From Combretum micranthum (Eukaryota; Streptophyta; Magnoliopsida; Myrtales; Combretaceae), in NCBI GenBank assembly GCA_024138025.1, contig JAMXBD010000066.1:558001-622000 (forward strand): a DNA stretch of 64,000 nucleotides. Direction: 5' to 3'. The translations under genes were made by a program, and so were the position numbers. Positions 1 to 11,684 of this stretch are shown here, in pieces. The notes under the pieces were generated by a model that saw only the letters and a program-made list of their open reading frames with translations, ran no database searches and was not told where the DNA came from. Within the stretch, counting starts at the first letter, position 1; every line of letters starts with the position of its first letter.

Positions 1-1144
1 TAAGTAGATGAACTTTATGTATTCTGTTAAATGATGGTTGTAGAATTGCTACTCATATTCTTTCCTCTTGCTTGGATTAAATGTTCTGATTTATATTTGA
101 GTGAAGTATCTTTGTTGATATAGAAGTCTTGTTGGGTGCCTTGCAACATCCAATTGTTCATCCCAACACATATAAATCTCCGTAATGATATTGTGTTTGG
201 TTGGACTGAATGGAATCACTAATTTGCCCTTTTATTACTTGTTGGATAGCTATTTGTTTATTTGCTCTGTAAGAAAATATTTCATAAGTAATGCTTTTTC
301 ATATATGGCAGGATAGTTATTCCTTACCGAATATAACTTTAATTTAAAAAATGTCCTTGATTGTGAAACAAATTGCTAAATGCTATTTGAAAGAGGAAGT
401 AAGAACTGACGTATGTTATGCCTTCATCTGTAAAGCATTTGATAGGGAACACAACATGCTTTGATAAATATGAATATAGATCAAATAGCAAACCCTAACA
501 AATATCAACCTTTACTCAAAAGAAGAATCTCTTCTTGTGTTGGAATCATTTGTTATACTGTTTCCGGCATTTCAACATTTTTTTATACAATGTCTACTAG
601 CCCTTTTGTTTTATACACCTTGTTTTTACTTTGGGGTTTGGACAGAGAAGGTAGAAAAAGAACTTATAGTTTCATAATCCGAGATGAGTAATATTTTGAA
701 AAATCAAGGACATTGATATTTATTTGATGTAAAAGTACATTTTAAAGGTGTCTTAATGTGCCTTGTGTTTTAATGCGAAGACTTTGCATACCTCTCTAGT
801 TTAAAACTCTTGGCTTTATTAATTCTCAATAAGGATTATAACTATTCAATCATTAAGTCAATCCACGCAGGAAAGCAAAAACTATATTTGGAAATCAGAA
901 ATGACCATGTGACTAAACAGGGCAGATCAATAGAATCTTTTAACAAAAAATTTTAGAGACGAGAACAACAAGAAAGATTGCGACATCTGTTTAATGCAAG
1001 AAGCATCATTGCTATCTGGTCCTTTTTTATTTTTCTCTAGGCGTTATTCCTTTCTAGAAAACCAAAAGCAATGATAAGAGATGAAGAATTGTTTGTAGAT
1101 ATTTGATAACCTTATCTTTGGCTCTTTATTATATGAAATTTTAG
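1..1144. other. Anonymous AT-rich DNA, no gene recognised
   Basis: No conserved coding stretch was recognised on either strand. A 76-codon open frame at 461-691 (+) has no family resemblance, no intron context and is rich in low-information residues, so it is left unannotated. This stretch could be intron or flank of the THO2-like fragment that begins at 1145, but no exon-like block with matching phase was found. Confidence 0.5.
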
Positions 1145-1768
1145 GTTACCTTACTCTGTCAAAGCTATGATGCTTCCTCTCGGAACTCAAGGGCAGCCAC
1201 AATAGGCATTTTAAAGGTTTGCAACTGACTTTAAGTCTTGATTTCCGTCTTCATGTTTTCAGTGATTTCATCATTTTTGCTCAAATAAATTATGCAGTCA
1301 CCAATTGGGCACTTTGATCTCGATCTAAACCGAGTTTTTAATATTGTAAGTCTCCTTTATTGACCTTATTTTCAGTCTAAATCCTTTTTCATGTGTTTGA
1401 ATATTCCCACAAAGCAATATATGAGCTTCTTTGTTGATTTTCTTTTCAATTGGTGGAGGTCTTGGAGTGCTTCGAACTTCACCCAGATGCTAATATATTT
1501 CTAGAACTGATCCCTAGTTTCCCAAAGGTACAAAATTATTATATTTTTAAAGAGGTGATAATCGTTTTACTTTGATTGACATGTGAACTAATACACTATC
1601 TTTTCTTTCTCCCAATTTTTTCCTTGTTTTGCAGTCACATGCTTCACAGATCCTTGGGTTTAAGTTTCAATTTTATCAGAGGGCATAAGTAAATGGTCCA
1701 GTGCCATTTATGCTCTACAAGCTAACTGCATTACTGGTGAAGAAAGACTTTATTCATCTTGATAGTGT
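1145..1768 (+). pseudogene. THO2: THO complex subunit 2 (THO2/THOC2) fragment, four decayed exons
   Basis: The THO complex couples nuclear transcription to mRNA export; THO2 is its large scaffold subunit. Four short exon-like blocks with correct splice borders read in one register: 1145-1216 (YDASSRNSRAATIGILK), 1298-1345 (GHFDLDLNRVFNI), 1459-1527 (VLECFELHPDANIFLELIP) and about 1635-1768 (SHASQILGFKFQFYQR, then VNGPVPFMLYKLTALLVKK). Together these match a continuous, highly conserved stretch of plant THO2 as I recall it. The last block has an in-frame TAA at about 1686-1688, where the family has Glu (a GAA to TAA change). No flanking THO2 exons were found, although the full gene has dozens. 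It is therefore a genomic-fragment pseudogene with introns kept, not a retrocopy. The family call is recognition from memory of the motif order. Confidence 0.8.
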
Positions 1769-1876
1769 GTGAGTTTTCTTCATTGACTTTTTCTTTTGGT
1801 TATTAGTAAATCATTTCTTTCCTAATTAAACCTCATTATTTCTTGAAGTGCCAAAAACAGTCCCTTACCAAAACTA
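1694..1876 (+). repeat. 183-bp direct repeat, copy 1 (THO2-like exon end plus intron)
   Basis: This block recurs at 3042-3224 with about 94% identity by eye. It covers the second half of the last THO2-like exon and the following intron. Similarity may continue past 1876 if a roughly 26-base gap is allowed, because both copies later share a TTTCATTTAT string. Confidence 0.85.
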
Positions 1877-3041
1877 TTTCATTTATATATAATATGTATC
1901 TTATTTGCATTTATAATTTAACTTTATTGATCTATTTATAAGTAAAAAAATTATTTTTTATTTGTATTTATTTCCTTACAAATACACGTTTAAAAACGAT
2001 GAAACATACTGAGCCTGTAATATCAAATTTTCAACCCATATTTCAAGTTTGTGCCACAGGTGCTTCTGTCTTGCCTGTAATTTGAGATGTTGTGGCTTGA
2101 GTGCCCTGTGGTTTAGCATTAGTATCATTTTCAATTTCACAGGACACACGTAATTTATACCACTAGAAAAAGGAAAAAATAGCAAAAAGCAAACCATGTT
2201 CATTATTCACGTTCACCACCACTATTGATTTAAAGAGGCAAAATAAAATAAAATAAAATAAGGAATAGTTTCATGTTATCATGAACGTCTTCTTACCCCT
2301 TTTCTTCACTTGCACACAATTTCACATGTAGAGAAGAAACACACCTCAAATTGTTGATTTGCTCTTAGCAATGGCTTAAAACCAATAGTTTATTATTATT
2401 TTTCCAATATTTCATTTAAGAGTTATCGTATTTGTTAAATATGTTTCTCTTTAATTGGAGACCATTGGATCAAATAATAAAGACATTATTGAATGAATAT
2501 TTATATATACTTATGCTCTAGATATTTCCTATAAGCAAAAATAGAGTTTTGTGATGAGTAGGTATTGAATTAATAATTTTAAAATTTAGATATTAAATTA
2601 AATTTTTATGTAAAATTTTATACCAAATTAGATGTATACCCTTAATAATTTGATTCATAGCAGATTGAATTATTTGTAAACCTACTTTATTATATACAAG
2701 AAATTTTACAACTATTACAATTATTTCAGTACAATCAATCCCATCTATACCAACATGAGCTAATGATTTGGTTTGACATGACCGAGATGATGTAATAATG
2801 CTAGACCATTTCTGAATTTATTTATAGTAGATGGTAAACAATAGATGGAAATTTGATTTATTTACATCAAAATGTGTGTTGTCTTATTGTCTTGCTAATC
2901 AGTTATATTACAAATTCTAAATGAGACATGGTCTAGAATTAATTTATTGGTCGAGCACATTAATATGATGCATCGTTAATAAAATAAAAAACATATATGT
3001 ATGCATTCATACAGGGTGGGAGGAATTATTATTTTAGTTTG
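1877..3041. other. AT-rich spacer between the two THO2-like copies
   Basis: No gene was recognised. It holds a short (AAAAT)n run near 2240-2262. The minus-strand open frame at 1976-2203 has no recognisable family. On the minus strand around 2045-2160 one frame is rich in Thr, Gln and Ala, as in a retroelement linker, but this is not enough for a call. Confidence 0.45.
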
Positions 3042-3224
3042 TGGTCCAGTGCCATTTAGGCTCTACAAGCTAACTGCATTATTGGCGAAGAAAAACTTTA
3101 TTCATCTTGATAGTGTGTGAGTTTTCTTCCTTGACTTTTTCTTTTGGTTATTAGTACATCATTTCTTTCCTAATTAAACCTCATCATTTCTTGAAGTGCC
3201 AAAAATAGTCCCTTACCCAAACTA
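3042..3224 (+). pseudogene. Second partial copy of THO2-like exon and intron
   Basis: This is the direct repeat of 1694-1876. It still encodes GPVPFRLYKLTALLAKK, then FIHLDS, and keeps the GTGTGAGT-type donor. It starts abruptly in mid-exon at TGGTCCAGTG, so it arose from a duplication with a breakpoint inside the exon, not from splicing. No upstream THO2 exons accompany it. It cannot be functional. Confidence 0.75.
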
Positions 3225-5220
3225 ACCAGAATTACTGTATATACCTCTTATTTCATTTATGTTAGGAAATTAATAAAATCTTTAAAGTTGAGAAGCAATA
3301 CCATGACATATTGGGTGGAAACTAAAAGTTCACCTCTAAACCCCGTATATATTGCAGCCCCTCAAGCTCTATGACTTGATACCAGATGAATCATTTGTTA
3401 TCTCATAGTTATTGAAGTTTCAATAAAATCAAAAAAGCCCATACAACATCATTTGATACACTAGTGTGTTGTTCAAAAAATTTAGCACGGAGTCTTAAGG
3501 CAATTAATTACAGGATAAACGACATTTTAGTTTGAGGACCAATAATGAATATTCCCATTGGAATTTAGTTGATAGTGCTTTCTCAATTAGGCCTGCAAAA
3601 CAAAGGCCATCACAATAAAGGACAAAAATGGTATAATTGGTGACACCATCTGAAAAAACCATCCACCACTACATACTTCCCTCCAGGTAGAAAATCAGAG
3701 GTAAGGATGGGCCTATAGGACCCTTGCCCGCCAGCCCAAAAATGGCCTCAACTGGAAAGCCATAAGTATAATAAAATATGTATCGAATGGAAAATATAAA
3801 GGCCAATAGGCCATCTTACATATGAAATTAGAGCCCATCACTAGGTGGCCTGATTATTAGCTTTCCACTTCCCAGTAATACCAGCATGTCTCATTTATGG
3901 TAATAGAGGATTCAAGTTTTGCAATTAATTTACTAACATCAAACTTTTGTTTTTTTTTTTTCCTTCTCTTTCAATTTATTATGCTCATTCCTTATTTGGT
4001 TTCTCTCTTTTATTCTTCATCCTATAATTAATTGCCTTTAGACTCAAAGAAAATGCAACCGTTTGACGAAAATGACCAAGACATATCAAATTTAATTTGG
4101 AATATTGAAACTAAATTTTCTGCACTAATCTCTATCCTGTTGACTAAAATTTAAAAAAAAATTACTACAATTGCCACATAACTCAAAATAAAGAGGTTTC
4201 ACTTTTATGTTTTTAATAACATTTTGTAGTATAACTACATAAATTTATATCTAAAAATACGACCGAAAGCCATCAACCAGCCTCCACAAGTTGACTACCC
4301 TATTTTGAGCCGTGCTAACTTCTCATGTCCACCAATTTTGTTATGACCACCATTTCCCCATATGAAACTCAAATTTAGCAAAATCAAATCCTAAGGATTC
4401 GTGACACACTAAAGTTAAGTATTCAATTGATTAGAAAGGAAATGGAACTTATTTTTGATAGCTTCCTTCAATTGAACTTCTAATCTCTCCACAAGAAAGG
4501 ATAATGTCAAGATAGATTGCCAAATGGAGGAATTCTAGAATTTTGTAAAACCTTTCAGCTTTTCAATTTTTTAGTATATTTAAATACCTCTTGAAAAGAC
4601 CATTGCAAGGATATAAATTTTATAAAATAGAAAAAAATGAATAAGAAATGAGGAAGTTATAGCAATTAGAAGTTGGTAGTGCGAATGCGAACCTCCTATA
4701 TGATAATTGTTACCTCTTTGAGTTGACATGTGCTATACATATATATATAATATATATTTACTTACTTCTATAGGTAATAAATTCATCCAAGTGCATGACA
4801 AGGAGCATCAATGTTTAACTACTCCACATAAATATCTCTCTTTCCACTCATTTAAAACACATGTGGATGATAATATAAACTACACTAATGAAAACCTAGG
4901 AATACTTTATGCAATCATTGTCATGTTTATCATAAGAGAAAGACTAGAAAGTGTGCTAATGTTTAGCTAAAAGGAAATTTCTTTCTTTCTTAATTTTGAT
5001 CTCACTTGTATGAATTCATCGAAATAAAACATCTAATTTTCTCATCCAACTTTGGAACTGCATATTGAAGTTGCATCACAATCCTTGCAACTACACTATT
5101 TAATGCATGTTAAAGATAAGTGTACTAGAGTGTTAAATTATTGATTACGATGAATTTATTAATTTTATTAAACAATATTTTCAATCTTATAATTCTATTT
5201 TTCTATAGGTTCTCTTATAA
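3225..5220. other. AT-rich spacer, no gene recognised
   Basis: No conserved protein is seen. The 80-codon open frame at 4728-4970 (+) has no recognisable family. The 5' terminus of the CACTA element that begins coding at 5224 should lie here, but I could not find a CACTACAA-type end or the sub-terminal repeats that mark its 3' end, so the 5' end may be deleted or too diverged. Confidence 0.4.
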
Positions 5221-5223
5221 TAC

Positions 5224-8200
5224 ATGGATAAAAATTGGATGAGTCGTGACATCGGAAGTGAAGAGTACCAATGAGGTGTAGAATTTTTTGTTGCATACAT
5301 GCGATTGAAATATGGAGTAACCACGGAGTTAAATTGTCCATGTAGGAGATGTTAAAATCACAATTTGTACAATATGAATGTGATTAGAGCACACTTGCTT
5401 GTAGATGGTATAGACATAAATTACAATTATTGGATATATCATGGTGAGAAGCCGGCTGTTGAATTGCCTAATGGATGTCGTGGTAGAATTCATCATGTGG
5501 AGAGTGAAATGAGACCCATTGTGGAGAAGTACAATGTGGCAAATGATGATGAAATTGATGGATTTGATGAGACGCTTGATGATTTAAGGGCATTTATTGC
5601 CAATCAAGAGGAAGATTCAAGCACTGGCGATGGCTTCAATATTCCGATGGATTTTTTAGATGTATTAAGAGCTGATTCACAACAAGAGCTCTATCCCGGG
5701 TGTAAGTTTTCAAAGTTCTCCTTTATAGTGAAGCTTCTCCACGTGAAAGTATATAATAAGTGGACGAATAAGTCATTTGATATGCTGCTACAACTTTGCA
5801 TGATGTGATACCTAATGTAGAGTCTCTTCCCAAGTCATACTATCATGCAAACAAGTACTTAAGTGGGTTAGGTATGGGTTATCATAGTATTCATGCATGT
5901 AAATATGATTGTTGTTTATTCTGGGGTAGCAACAAGCATCTTACCAATTGCCTTACTTGTGGTACTTCTAGATATAAGATATCCACGGGGTCTAAGAAGC
6001 CTATTCCTCATAAGGTTCTACGCTACTTTCCAGTAAAACCAAGGTTGCAACGCCTTTTCATAAATCCAAAGATTGCTCAAAAAATGCGTTGGCATAAAGA
6101 TGAACATAAGAGACAAGAAAACATGATGGGTCATCCAGCAAATGGGTTGTCTTGGATTCATTTTGACATTGAATATCCACAGTTTGCAAAGTATAGTTAT
6201 AATGTGCAGTTAGGGTTAGCCAGTGATCGTTTTAATCCATTTGGTACCATGAGCCAGTCATATAGCATGTGGTCTGTGATGCTCCTTACATATAACTTAC
6301 CACCATGGACATGCATGAAGAAAGAGTATTTCATGATGCCGTTGTTAATCCCAGGGCCCCAAAGCCCCAGGGAAGGAAATCGATGTCTACATGCAACCTT
6401 TAATCAATGAGTTGAATGATCTTTGGGTCAATGGACTATGGACATACAATGCGTACTCAAAGTCATCTTTTAAAATGCATGCTGCATTGATGTGGATCAT
6501 CAATGACTTTCCAGCATATGGGAATTTGTTTGGGTGGAGCACAAAAGGATACAGTGCTTGTCCCGTATGCGAAGACCAAACACCATCAATAAAACTTAAT
6601 AGCAAGATTGGCTATGTTGGTCATAGGATGTGGTTGCCAATGGAACATAGGTGGAGACGTAGCTTGAAATTTGATGGAATGCGTGATAACCGTGAAGCTC
6701 CTGAACTATATTCTGGTGAAGACATTCTTCACCAATTACACACGATGACAGATGTGGGTATGGGAAAGCATCCAGGGAATGCTAAAAGAGTCTCGTGTTC
6801 ACGGATTCAACTGGAATAAAAAGTCCATATTCTTTCAATTGCCATATTGGTCAAAATTAAAGCTTAGACATAATCTTGATGTCATGCACATTGAGAAGAA
6901 TATTTGTGAGAATATAGTTCACACAATGCTTAGGGTTGAAGGAAAACAAAAGACACTTATAAAGCTAGGCTTGATCTAGAGGAGCTTGGTATTCGGAAGG
7001 AGCTACATCTACTAAAGCAGCTGATGGAAAGTATTCAATGCCTTGTGCAAGTTATGCATTGAGTAATTCTGAAAGGAAATTATTTTGTCAATTTCTGAGG
7101 AATGTTAGATTACCTGACGGTTATGCATCACACATGGTAGGTGTGTGGACAATTCATGCTCAAAGCTTTCGGGTATGAAGAGCCATGATTGCCATGTGTT
7201 GCTTCAAAGGCTATTACCTGGTATTCGTGGCTTATTGCCTAAAGATGTCACCACAACCATATCCGAGCTTGGAACCTTTTTTGAGAGATTGTGCACGTTG
7301 AATGTTGAAGAGTTACAAAAGATGCAAAGCGACATTGTCACAATATTGTGCAAGCTAGAGCTAATCTTTCCACCTGCCTTTTTTGATGTTATGGTGCATC
7401 TAGCTATCCACTTACCTCAAGAGGCCCTAATGGCTGGACCTGTTGCTTACTTGGATGTATATTGAAAGGTACAATGTGGAGACAATATATTCTTTATGTT
7501 ACTGTTTGATTTTTTTTCTATCCTAATGAGATTTTACATTGTAGGTACTTAGGCTCCCTAAAGCAATTTGTTCGAAATAGAGCTTATCCAGAAGGTTCAA
7601 TTGCTGAAGCTTATGTTGTACATGAGTGTTTGACCTGGTGCTCACTTCACTTAGAGGATATGGAGACAATATTTAATCGTCCAGATAGGAACCACGATTC
7701 TTTAGAAGATGGTGGCTTGGATATCTTTACAAATAGTTGGATTTATTTCTCCACCTACATATGTGGTATTAACAGATGAAGAGATTGAAATTGCTAAATG
7801 GTACATTATGAACAATTGTCAAGAGATGCAACCTTATCTAGTGTATGTGATAGTCAGCAAACCATTTTTTATTATGTTAGTAATCTATTAAGATATGTGT
7901 GTATTCCTTAAGCAAAGTGCAATTTGTGTTGCAGTGAACATAAAGATATTTTGCGCTCACAATATGGTGATGACATAGATGAGCGCCACAAAAGGGAATT
8001 TGGTCTATGGTTTATGAATAAGGTAAATATAATAAACGAACTCCACGTGTATACTTACATACTATAAGTAAAGGAGGTTAACAAAATATAATTGATGTTC
8101 TATTTTAATTGTCATTACTGCAGATGAGTATGTTCTATGATAGTGATGACTTGGTCATCAGTGCATTATATGCATTATCACTAGGACCCGATTCATGTTT

Positions 8201-8926
8201 CAAGAGATACAACAAGTTGATATATAATGGCGTGCGGTTTCATACACCATAATTTGATGATAGGGAGAATACTCAGAATAGTGGAGTGCTTCTAGAGGGA
8301 AATCAAGGAGATATGAAAGTTGAATTTTATGGGGTTTTGACAGATACATACGAGTTTACTGACGTTAGAAACAAAAGAGTGATCTTATTTAAATGCAAGT
8401 GGTGGGACACTAACATGCGAAATGTTCGAGTTAATGACAGCTTTAAATGCATTAAGATTACTTGTACTTGGTATGAAAATGATCCATATGTGCTAGAGTC
8501 ACAAGCTAAGCAAATATTTTATGTTGAGGACATGAAGCTAGGATCTGAATGGTGTGTAGTGCAATAGTTTGAGCATCGCCACATATATAATATAGAATCA
8601 CTAGAAGGTGATGCAAATTTATTAACTGATGTGGAAGCTCGTTTATTAGATGAGATCTTAGACGGACATTTCATAATAAATGGTGACGGAGGAAATGAGC
8701 AACATCTAGTAATCGATTGTGATGTTGATGTGCTATTGAGAGTTGATGTAGGTCATGAGATCATTGATGGGGATGTTATTGAAAGAACAATTCAAGCATA
8801 TGAACAAGTAAGGCATGATGCTGTTATTGAAAGTAATGAAGATGAGGATGATAATGAGGAAATGGATGAGACACTGGTGGATCATGATAGCAGCGATGAA
8901 AATTGTATTGTTATGTGTCTTTTTTT
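5224..8926 (+). pseudogene. TNP2-type CACTA transposase, broken
   Basis: This is the catalytic transposase of CACTA elements. It opens with the transposase-associated domain (MDKNWMSRD at 5224, YGVTTELNCPCRRC, then HLLVDGIDINYNYWIYHG), followed by the Transposase_21 core (KYDCCLFWGSNKHLTNCLTCG, RYFPVKPRLQRLF, NLPPWTCMKKEYFMMPLLIPGPQSP, HNLDVMHIEKNICEN), a DUF4218-like block (KSHDCHVLLQRLLP, FPPAFFDVMVHLAIHLP, ERYLGSLKQFVRNRAYPEGSI) and a DUF4216-like block (about 8286-8566). These strings are quoted in pieces because they lie in different frames. Breaks include in-frame stops at about 5272 and 5353, frame changes near 5800, 6370-6400 and 6790, and a stop at 8250. An intron with GT-AG borders seems to lie near 7466-7545. 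The order is that of plant TNP2 genes, and the breaks make it a pseudogene. Confidence 0.9.
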
Positions 8927-9342
8927 CTCTTTTTCCTTTTTAAAAACTCTGTCCACTTGTATTTATACAGTTATTTTTTTTTCTTTTAAGTCTATGCTAA
9001 TTGCATCAGCTTTTGTATGTTGAATGACGAGTTGCGAAGTTGTTATGTTGTCTATTTGTCTATTACTAACTTGTACCTCTTTTCTTCGACTGTAGGATTA
9101 CAATGGCTGGTGGTCGAAGGAATATTCAAAGGAGGGGAGAGAGAGCTAAACGGGATACCCGTCTACCCATTCGTGATGAGTCGGATTCTCACCGTTCTAA
9201 GGATGATATGCACCAATCACCACAAAACAACCATCCATCTAATCCTTTGATAAACTCCTTAGGTATTCCATCTAAGCATATCATTAAAGTAGAATAAGTT
9301 CGTTTAAATTGTAATACAAATTGTTTCTTTTTTATACTATAG

Positions 9343-9435
9343 CAAATGAAACTCCACGTGGTCAAGGTATTAACAGTACTCAAGCATATGCATCCATGGG
9401 GGGCAATAATTCAGCTAATCATACCCAAACCTTAG
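9343..9435 (+). repeat. Triplicated 93-bp exon, copy 1
   Basis: This encodes NETPRGQGINSTQAYASMGG and NNSANHTQTL. Copies 2 and 3 have exactly the same length and the same phase (1-1), each with a CAG/TAG acceptor and a GT donor. About 70 bp of the downstream intron is also shared with copy 2, so the duplicated unit was larger than the exon. Confidence 0.9.
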
Positions 9436-9837
9436 GTAAGTTTTCCATCTAGTTGCATTAGATTGATAATCAACTAGCTTGGGCAATAGTTAATTCTTTA
9501 ACTATGAAAACATTTGTCATTGTCCATTGCACTCTTTTAATTATTATTTTTTATTTGGATTAATGAAAAATATTAAAAACCAACCAACAAAAACTTCCAT
9601 GTGAACTTTGAAAACCCCTATAACATAAGGGTACTTTTTTATATGAGTCATTTCAGTCAATTCTAGCTACCGTTGTTATTTTAGCTAAAAGAGTAATAAA
9701 ATTTTTTTTCTCTCAATAAACTTAGTTTAAAAGAGAATGATTTTTATGAACTTGGGATAGAGCTATGGAATTTCAAGTCTCTGCTCCTTAAATTCGATAT
9801 GGTATTATTTTGAGTTTACTTGTTTATTAAACTACAG

Positions 9838-9930
9838 CAAATGACACTCCATGCGGTCAAGATGTCAACACTAGTCAAGCATATGCATCCTCAGTGGGCA
9901 ACAATTCAGCTAATCATATCCACACTCCAT
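9838..9930 (+). repeat. Triplicated 93-bp exon, copy 2
   Basis: This encodes NDTPCGQDVNTSQAYASSVG and NNSANHIHTP. The length and phase equal copies 1 and 3. The intron after it begins GTAAGTTTTCCAT, as does the one after copy 1. Confidence 0.9.
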
Positions 9931-10641
9931 GTAAGTTTTCCATGCAATTGTATTACACTGATAATCAACTACCATGGGCATTAGCTAATTATGTAAATAT
10001 GAGCTGTAGTTGCATATACTAAAACAAAGTAACATGCAACAATGATTATAAAAGCTTGAATCAAGTGCAAGAACTTCTCTTTAGCGGAAATATAAGAAAT
10101 AATCATAAATTCAATCCTTTGACTTAGTAATTTAACATTAGAAACAATGAGTGCATATGGAGACACATGCCTCCAAGACAAAGAACCATACGAATTTGAT
10201 ACACAAACATATAAAAATTTGTCTTAAATGCATAAGATTTTAATTCATTAGTTGACGATTCGTTGTATTTATGCGATTGAAATGTACCACATTCTTTCTC
10301 TTAAACCAAAAGGCAATGGTAGTCCAATTTAGACTAGCCAGCTTTAGTGTTATAGTTATAATTTATTAGCATTCTTCATTGTTATCGATTTATATTTATA
10401 TCCATATCATGTTTTAGCCTTTCAGAATATATGGTTAATATTGTAGGCATTGTTTTTTATTTGTATGTCTTTACGCAACTCATGAAGTATCAAGTTGTTT
10501 CATTGGTAACGTTAACATGTCGGATGTAACAATAAGCTTCCAAGGTGCTAAGTATGCTATCCCTAGATGGCTGTCAGTATTCATCTGGATTGTAAAACAG
10601 AAGTTTATAATACGAAAAAGGTAATTAATATTATGTCCGAC

Positions 10642-10890
10642 AAATTTGTCTATTGTTATCCATTTATGGAATACCGCAAATAATCCACCATTTATGTAAA
10701 GAAAAGATTAACGGAACACTATATGTCATGTTTTATATACATATAGCAACTCATATTCTATTGAAAGTGTATGTGTTAAAATTTTATGAATACTTCACAT
10801 GCAACATGTACATACCCAAAAAAATAAAAAAAAATATAAAACCAAATAGACAATATGGATAACAATAGACAAATTTCTTTACATAAATGG
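10642..10890. repeat. Fold-back inverted repeat inside a CACTA 1 intron
   Basis: Two nested pairs of inverted repeats are seen. A 22-bp arm at 10642-10663 (AAATTTGTCTATTGTTATCC plus AT) is the perfect reverse complement of 10855-10876. The 16-bp arm CCATTTATGTAAAGAA at 10688-10703 is the perfect reverse complement of 10875-10890. The two right arms abut, whereas the left arms are 24 bases apart. A third ATGGATAACAATAGACAAAT copy lies at about 10918. This could be a small MITE or a scar of rearrangement. Confidence 0.7.
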
Positions 10891-10948
10891 GGAACTCCTA
10901 TTCATCTATCTATCATTATGGATAACAATAGACAAATAGGGAACATAA

Positions 10949-10969
10949 TGTGTGTGTGTGTGTGTGTGT
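10949..10969. repeat. (TG)n microsatellite
   Basis: An uninterrupted run of about ten TG units lies just after the fold-back repeat. It is likely polymorphic between individuals. Confidence 0.9.
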
Positions 10970-11231
10970 AGTGGATGTCCTTCCAAAAACACTTATTCTC
11001 ATTGCTATATAAATTCTCATAATATGCATATATTTGATCTACCCTAGTGGTATATAGTGCTATTTATTTGGATTTTCCTTTGTGCTCCCAAGCTTCATAA
11101 GTTTGCCTTCCATTTCACTAGTGAACTCAACATGGTAAGATGAGTAACATATGTCATACAAATAGTATTGTATAACATGTCATATAATTCTTACACAGGA
11201 ATAATATTGTGTAACATATCATAAACTGCAG

Positions 11232-11324
11232 CAAATGACACTCCACGTGGTCAAGATGTCAATAATTGTCAAGCATATGCATCCTCACAAGACAACAATC
11301 TAGCTAACCATACCCAATCTCTAG
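11232..11324 (+). repeat. Triplicated 93-bp exon, copy 3
   Basis: This encodes NDTPRGQDVNNCQAYASSQD and NNLANHTQSL. It resembles copy 2 in the aspartate and in QDV, and copy 1 in PRGQ. It lies 1.3 kb from copy 2, a gap that contains the fold-back repeat and the TG run, so the copies were spread apart after duplication. Confidence 0.9.
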
Positions 11325-11546
11325 GTACAATTTCAAACACTCATTTTTAATAATACAAAGCTTCAAGCAAGAAAAGTAACATAATATAATGTACTTATGA
11401 CTTAATATATAAGTACACATGCATTGCCCGTTGTTGCCTTTTTTTCGTCTTATATTTATTTCCTTCTTTTGTATTTTTATTTCCTTAAAATTTATTGAAA
11501 GTGCAAGTGAAAACTCATTTCTTCTCATATATTTATAGCAACTAAG

Positions 11547-11684
11547 AGCTCAACAAGATCTACTACTAAAAAGGGTGCATATCGTGGTCAAGTACCTGAG
11601 CGGGAGAATATGAAGAGCTCAACAAGATCTACTACTAAAAAGGGTGCATATCGTGGTCAAGTACCTGAGCGGGAGAATATGAAG
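11547..11684 (+). repeat. Exact in-frame 69-bp tandem duplication in the TnpA-like gene
   Basis: Units at 11547-11615 and 11616-11684 appear identical base for base. Each is 23 codons, beginning SSTRSTTKKGAYRGQ and ending REENMK-like residues (VPERENMK), so the frame is kept. Perfect identity in an otherwise decayed element means that the duplication is recent, or that it is an assembly duplication. Confidence 0.95.

Noticed and set aside
461..691. 76-codon open frame on the plus strand
   Set aside because: No recognisable family, ordinary length for chance in AT-rich DNA, no splice or promoter context.
4150..4170. ATTACTACAATTG as possible left end of CACTA 1
   Set aside because: Only part of it matches the right end, no sub-terminal repeats follow it, and no target duplication pairs with the right flank.
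4728..4970. 80-codon plus-strand frame just before CACTA 1
   Set aside because: Begins in a TATATA run, has no family resemblance and no splice signals.
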